Below, one piece after another: positions 33,045 through 36,103 of a DNA stretch of 36,103 bases. Position 1 is the first letter of the stretch; every line of letters begins with the position of its first letter. Source of the DNA: Candidatus Segetimicrobium genomatis (GTDB lineage Bacteria > Sysuimicrobiota > Sysuimicrobiia > Sysuimicrobiales > Segetimicrobiaceae); the NCBI GenBank assembly GCA_005882275.1, contig VBAK01000136.1:1-36103 (forward strand), in the 5' to 3' direction. The notes below the pieces were generated by a model. It was given only the letters and a program-made list of their open reading frames with translations, was not told the DNA's origin and ran no database searches. Made by a program: the position numbers and the translations under genes.

Positions 33045-33947
33045 GTGGGAGTGTTGGAGACCGTGATGTATCTGCTGCCGGTCGCCGCCGCCGGCCTGGT
33101 GTTCTTCGACGCCCGCCGGCGGATGTCGAAACTGGCCACCGCGATGTGGACCCTCGGAACGCTCGCCACGGCGGGGCTGGCCGCGTCCGTGTATCTGCTG
33201 GTCCGGCCTCGAGCAGCGCTCTTCTGGGGTCTGGGCGAAGTGGCCGCCCTGCCCGCCTTCTTCGTCCTGTCGCTGGCGCCGTTCACATTCGTGATCGAGA
33301 ACGTCGCCCGCCTGCCGGACGTCCTGTTCTCGCTCAAGGGGATCCTCGTCCTGACGGTGCTCCAAAACGTCGTGTTCGCCGGCGTTCCCCTGTATGTCGC
33401 CCTCGTCAAGTACCGGCAGCCTCCCGCCGGCATCGGCCTCGCGACCATCCCCCCAAGGCGCACGCTGACGATCGCGGGGATCGCGTCCGCCGCGGCGCTG
33501 TTGGGGAACGTCGTCGGACAAAACCTGACGGTCTTCGGCGTGGGGCTCGTGATCGGGCAAAAGGCCGCGTCCGACCTGGTCCTGCGGCAGGAGATCCACC
33601 TGCCGATCTTTCGGCTGCTGCAGCAGCTCCACCGGCCTCGCGATGTGGCCATTCTGGCGATCATGGTCGGCCTCATCGTGCCGGTCGGCGAGGAACTCTT
33701 CTTTCGAGGATTGGCCTACGGGGCGTTCCGCCGGCTGATGCAGCGCCACCTGGCCGTGCTGGCGAGCGCGCTGTTCTTTGCCGCGGCGCATTTCGAACTG
33801 GTGGAGTTCCTGCCGATCCTGATCCTCGGAGTCGTCCTGGCCTTCCTCTACGAATACACCGGCTCGCTCGTGCCCTGCATGATCGCGCACGCGGTCAACA
33901 ATCTGGCCGCCCTGGCCCTCTTCTACCTGACGCTGCCCGCCCACTGA
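33045..33947 (+). CDS. CPBP-family intramembrane metalloprotease
   Basis: This 300-residue membrane protein has about eight helices. The family motifs are complete: GEELFFRG (EExxxR), AAHFELVEF (FxxxH type) and IAHAVNN (HxxxN/B). GTG start behind GGAGGTG. Members are CAAX-type proteases or bacteriocin immunity proteins; substrate unknown. It is divergent from dnaX with 71 bp between the starts. Confidence 0.88.
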   Translation: MGVLETVMYLLPVAAAGLVFFDARRRMSKLATAMWTLGTLATAGLAASVYLLVRPRAALFWGLGEVAALPAFFVLSLAPFTFVIENVARLPDVLFSLKGILVLTVLQNVVFAGVPLYVALVKYRQPPAGIGLATIPPRRTLTIAGIASAAALLGNVVGQNLTVFGVGLVIGQKAASDLVLRQEIHLPIFRLLQQLHRPRDVAILAIMVGLIVPVGEELFFRGLAYGAFRRLMQRHLAVLASALFFAAAHFELVEFLPILILGVVLAFLYEYTGSLVPCMIAHAVNNLAALALFYLTLPAH

Positions 33948-33997
33948 CCTCCCGTCGCTCCACCAACGCTTTCGGCCGTGCACCCGCCGTCGACAAC

Positions 33998-34241
33998 ACC
34001 CTCGAGGCGGTCCCCGCGTCGCCGGCTCCGACCAGGTGACCCCGCGGCACACGAGACGCCTTACGTACCGTTGCTTCCTTCCGGACCTGGCGGGGTTGGT
34101 AAGATCTCGTTGCGCGGGACCCGGCCCTCCTTGCCGCGTGCGCGGGCCTGGCCCTCAAGGGTGAGGCCTCGGACGGGAGTTCAGCCCCGCTGTAGCGGGT
34201 TGCGGGTTACAGGGAACCGCTAGCTCCCCGCCTAGCACGGC
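33998..34241 (-). ncRNA. ffs: Large-type SRP RNA
   Basis: The minus strand holds GGTCCGGAAGGAAGC (34087-34073), the signature of the SRP RNA tip that binds Ffh. Flanking arms pair repeatedly (for instance 34153-34163 with 33998-34008, 11 bp), forming the long helix 5. Upstream, about 34180-34241 folds into an Alu-type 5' domain (GTGCTAGGCGGGGAGCTAG). This is the about 240-nt Bacillus-like form, not the short 4.5S RNA. Ends are estimated from pairing and the promoter. Confidence 0.88.
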
Positions 34242-34248
34242 CACCTGC

Positions 34249-34257
34249 AGTATAGCA
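34249..34257 (-). promoter_or_regulatory. Extended -10 promoter of the SRP RNA
   Basis: Minus strand TGCTATACT, with TTCCGC 17 bp further upstream. The start falls about 7 bases later, at the predicted 5' end of the RNA near 34241. Confidence 0.7.
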
Positions 34258-34358
34258 CCTCTCGAAGGCTGGCGGAAACAGCACGACCCCGAGGAGGTGG
34301 AGGAACTTGAGCGTCGTGTACATGCGCTCCGCGCGGCCGCGGCCCCGGGGTGAGGCCT

Positions 34359-34883
34359 TTAGAACATGAGGATGTGGAACCGCGGCGGCGGCCAGTAGAT
34401 CACCATGGCTTCGCCGACGATGTTGTGCACAGGGACGAAGCCGAACGCCCGGCTGTCCTCGCTGTTGCCGCGGTTGTCCCCCAGGACGAAGATATCGGAC
34501 GACGGGACCACCGCGGGGCCGTAATCCCCCTGTGTCTGCACGCGCAGGTAGGGCTCGCGGAGCGGCTGATCGTTGACGTACACGCGGCCGTCCCGAATCT
34601 GGACGGTCTGCCCGCCGACGGCGATCACGCGCTTGATGTAGTTGCGCGACGCGTCGGTCGGCGGATGGAGCACGACGATCTCCCCGGGATGGGGCGGCCG
34701 GAGGTGGTGGATGAACTTGTTCACCAGCACGCGGTCGCGGGGCAGCAGGCTCGGTTCCATGGAGAACTGCTCCACCTGGAACGCCTGGGCGACCGAAACC
34801 ATGATGAAGTGCGCGAGCAGAAACGCGATCACCAGGGTCTTGCCAAACTCGATGGCAGTCTTGCGGACATCCTTCCAGCTCAT
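34359..34883 (-). CDS. lepB: Signal peptidase I
   Basis: This 174-residue membrane protease removes signal peptides. One N-terminal helix (TLVIAFLLAHFIMVSVA) anchors it; the nucleophile Ser41 lies in SMEPSL and the general base Lys84 in NYIKRVIAVGG. VLGDNRGNSEDSR is the conserved box E. Start ATG 34883 behind GAGGACGGG. It is a short, Gram-positive-style form. Confidence 0.94.
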   Translation of the reverse strand: MSWKDVRKTAIEFGKTLVIAFLLAHFIMVSVAQAFQVEQFSMEPSLLPRDRVLVNKFIHHLRPPHPGEIVVLHPPTDASRNYIKRVIAVGGQTVQIRDGRVYVNDQPLREPYLRVQTQGDYGPAVVPSSDIFVLGDNRGNSEDSRAFGFVPVHNIVGEAMVIYWPPPRFHILMF

Positions 34884-35153
34884 CCCCGTCCTCGCTTTAT
34901 CCGGTGGCGGAACTGAGTAAGGCCTTCGCCCGCCGCCGTCCCCTCTGAGCCGATCCGGTGCCTAGACAATTCTACCGCAATTTGCGCGTGATTCCGAGGG
35001 GCGCCTGCCCCCGGGCGCCGGAGCGTACCTGCCCGGCGCCGGGCCCTCTCCATCACCTCTGCCATTAGACGCCAACGCCCGGCTTCCCTTACCGATTCCG
35101 GACGAAATCGGCCCCCAATAGGATGATTCCAGATCATCCGTTCTGGTGGGTCC
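34884..35153. other. Gap between lepB and the protease gene
   Basis: This 270-bp stretch holds the lepB leader and a weak -10-like TAGAAT on the minus strand (34974-34969). No conserved RNA, clear terminator or convincing gene was recognised. Confidence 0.5.
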
Positions 35154-35918
35154 CTACCGGCAGGGATTCCGGAGCGCGCTTGGGGCCTGCGCGATGCCCA
35201 AGTACTGGTGGGCGGCGGATTGCCAGGTGAACAATCCCACAACCTGATCCTGATCATCGAGCACCGGAGAACCGCTGTTCCCAGCCTGGGGTGGGTTGGT
35301 GAATTTGATGGTGAACATCTCCGTTCCGTTTTCGTGGAAGAACTCGTCGACCTGTCCTCTCGCCGTCCACTTGTACAGGATGGGAGAGATATCCCCAAAG
35401 CCGATGACCCGCACGTGGCCGTGCGGGTTCCCGCCAATCTTCAGAAACGGGAAATCGGGGTTGGGACCGGTATGGGCGGTCGCGATCACAGACCAGGTGC
35501 CGCCGATCTCCCTCCCCCGCTCCTTGAACGGCATGGTGGACGGAGTCAGCATGATCTCAGCGACGTCTTTGGAGAGTTCGACTCCCGAGTTCGAAGCGGG
35601 TTTCGTGGGATCATCAAGGAGCCTGCTCGCGCAGACCACAGCCGCGTCGAAAAACTCCTTCCCCACAATGGCGACCAGTCGGGAATGTTCAAGATCATGC
35701 ACGGCTCGATACACCACATGGCTGACGGTGAGCGCCGTTCCGTCTGACTTGATGAAGAACCCCGTTCCGGATTCCTGCAGGCGGTAGTGCTTATTGTCCT
35801 GAGCCGACCACACTTCGATCTGAAAGACGGCATCCGCGGGATCAGGGGCCTGCCCTCGTGCCACGGGGGTGGGCACCAACAACAGAAAGACGATTAAGAC
35901 CCACGCCACCCCTGTCAT
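35154..35918 (-). CDS. Secreted trypsin-like serine protease
   Basis: This is 254 residues from ATG 35918; an upstream in-frame start would run into the tRNA gene. The N-terminus is a signal peptide (MTGVAWVLIVFLLLVPTPVA). Catalytic triad by motif: His67 (LTVSHVVY), Asp118 (KDVAEIML) and Ser215 (QAGNSGSPV). The loop Gly-Asn-Ser replaces the common Gly-Asp-Ser. No PDZ domain follows, unlike DegP/HtrA. Target unknown. Confidence 0.84.
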   Translation of the reverse strand: MTGVAWVLIVFLLLVPTPVARGQAPDPADAVFQIEVWSAQDNKHYRLQESGTGFFIKSDGTALTVSHVVYRAVHDLEHSRLVAIVGKEFFDAAVVCASRLLDDPTKPASNSGVELSKDVAEIMLTPSTMPFKERGREIGGTWSVIATAHTGPNPDFPFLKIGGNPHGHVRVIGFGDISPILYKWTARGQVDEFFHENGTEMFTIKFTNPPQAGNSGSPVLDDQDQVVGLFTWQSAAHQYLGIAQAPSALRNPCR

Positions 35919-35950
35919 CTCATCCGCCCCCCCGGCTGAATGAGTTAGCG

Positions 35951-36040
35951 TGGCGGAGGGGGTGGGATTTGAACCCACGAGGCGGTTGCCCGCCTACACG
36001 CTCTCCAGGCGTGCCGGATCGGCCACTCTCGCACCCCTCC
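35951..36040 (-). tRNA. tRNA-Ser(GGA)
   Basis: The 90-nt cloverleaf has acceptor GGAGGGG/CCCCTCC, discriminator G and an encoded CCA at 35953-35951. The anticodon stem CACGC/GCGTG encloses loop CTGGAGA, anticodon GGA, which reads UCC/UCU serine codons. A long variable arm (GGCGGGCAACCGCC) and the T-loop GGTTCAAATCC fit serine tRNA. Confidence 0.97.
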
Positions 36041-36051
36041 GAGCGAACTCA

Positions 36052-36060
36052 ATTATAGCA
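36052..36060 (-). promoter_or_regulatory. Extended -10 promoter of tRNA-Ser
   Basis: Minus strand TGCTATAAT, a perfect extended -10, lies 11 bases before the 5' end of the tRNA. The -35 region is poor, best guess TTTGTC about 15 bp upstream. Confidence 0.75.
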
Positions 36061-36103
36061 TAGGGCCTAAGGGACAAACTCGGCGTTCACGTCGGCGCTC
36101 CCG

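Noticed and set aside
36067..36102. Possible end of a minus-strand coding region (about 11 residues then TAG)
   Set aside because: Too short to support; it precedes the tRNA promoter and could be the tail of a gene lying outside the window.
1..36103. CRISPR arrays, insertion sequences, integrases or phage genes
   Set aside because: No repeat-spacer array, transposase motif or integrase was recognised on either strand.

Overview
The window is a gene-dense, very GC-rich bacterial chromosome segment. No phage, insertion sequence or CRISPR array was seen. The lineage cannot be fixed from sequence alone. A large SRP RNA with an Alu-type 5' domain, many GTG/TTG starts and stop/start overlaps, and a mix of carbohydrate ABC importers suggest an uncultured, high-GC, deep-branching Terrabacteria-type organism (low confidence). 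Core genes (dnaX-ybaB-recR, serS, serA, leuCD, lepB, ffs, tRNA-Ser) show this is chromosome, not a plasmid.

Left part (1-6.8 kb): the 3' end of a protein with an SLH-like domain, a PfkB sugar kinase, then a two-gene toxin-antitoxin unit (HTH-MNT fusion plus HEPN/HepT) with a palindromic operator over an extended -10 promoter. A cupin gene runs the other way. Next is a collinear TPR protein, two Nudix proteins and an OGG1-type 8-oxoguanine glycosylase, which looks like a small damage-sanitising cluster.

Middle part (5.8-16.7 kb): a minus-strand, translationally coupled operon holds an FCD-type GntR regulator, a sugar-binding protein, two permeases, two Asp-box (sialidase-like) proteins and a tandem-GNAT protein. 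It has no ABC ATPase of its own. Behind it lie a GSAM-type class III aminotransferase and selD. The selD frame is interrupted by an in-frame UGA exactly at the catalytic Cys position, with a SECIS-like hairpin downstream, so it is a selenoprotein SelD. The organism therefore should make selenocysteine.

15.7-21.6 kb: a divergent LysR regulator, a leader with a strong hairpin and a 13-bp direct repeat, then class V aminotransferase, serA, serS and a metallophosphoesterase, which form a serine synthesis and charging unit. 21.6-25.7 kb: a complete RbsC/XylH-type sugar ABC importer facing a PEP mutase/isocitrate lyase superfamily enzyme.

25.7-36.1 kb: leuD, leuC and a YkuK/DUF458 protein with a Gly/Ser tail; an M3 peptidase, recR, ybaB and dnaX; a CPBP membrane protease; SRP RNA; signal peptidase I; a trypsin-like protease; and tRNA-Ser(GGA). 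Several promoters share the extended -10 form TGnTAnnaT. The longest stretch without a gene is 270 bp (34884-35153).
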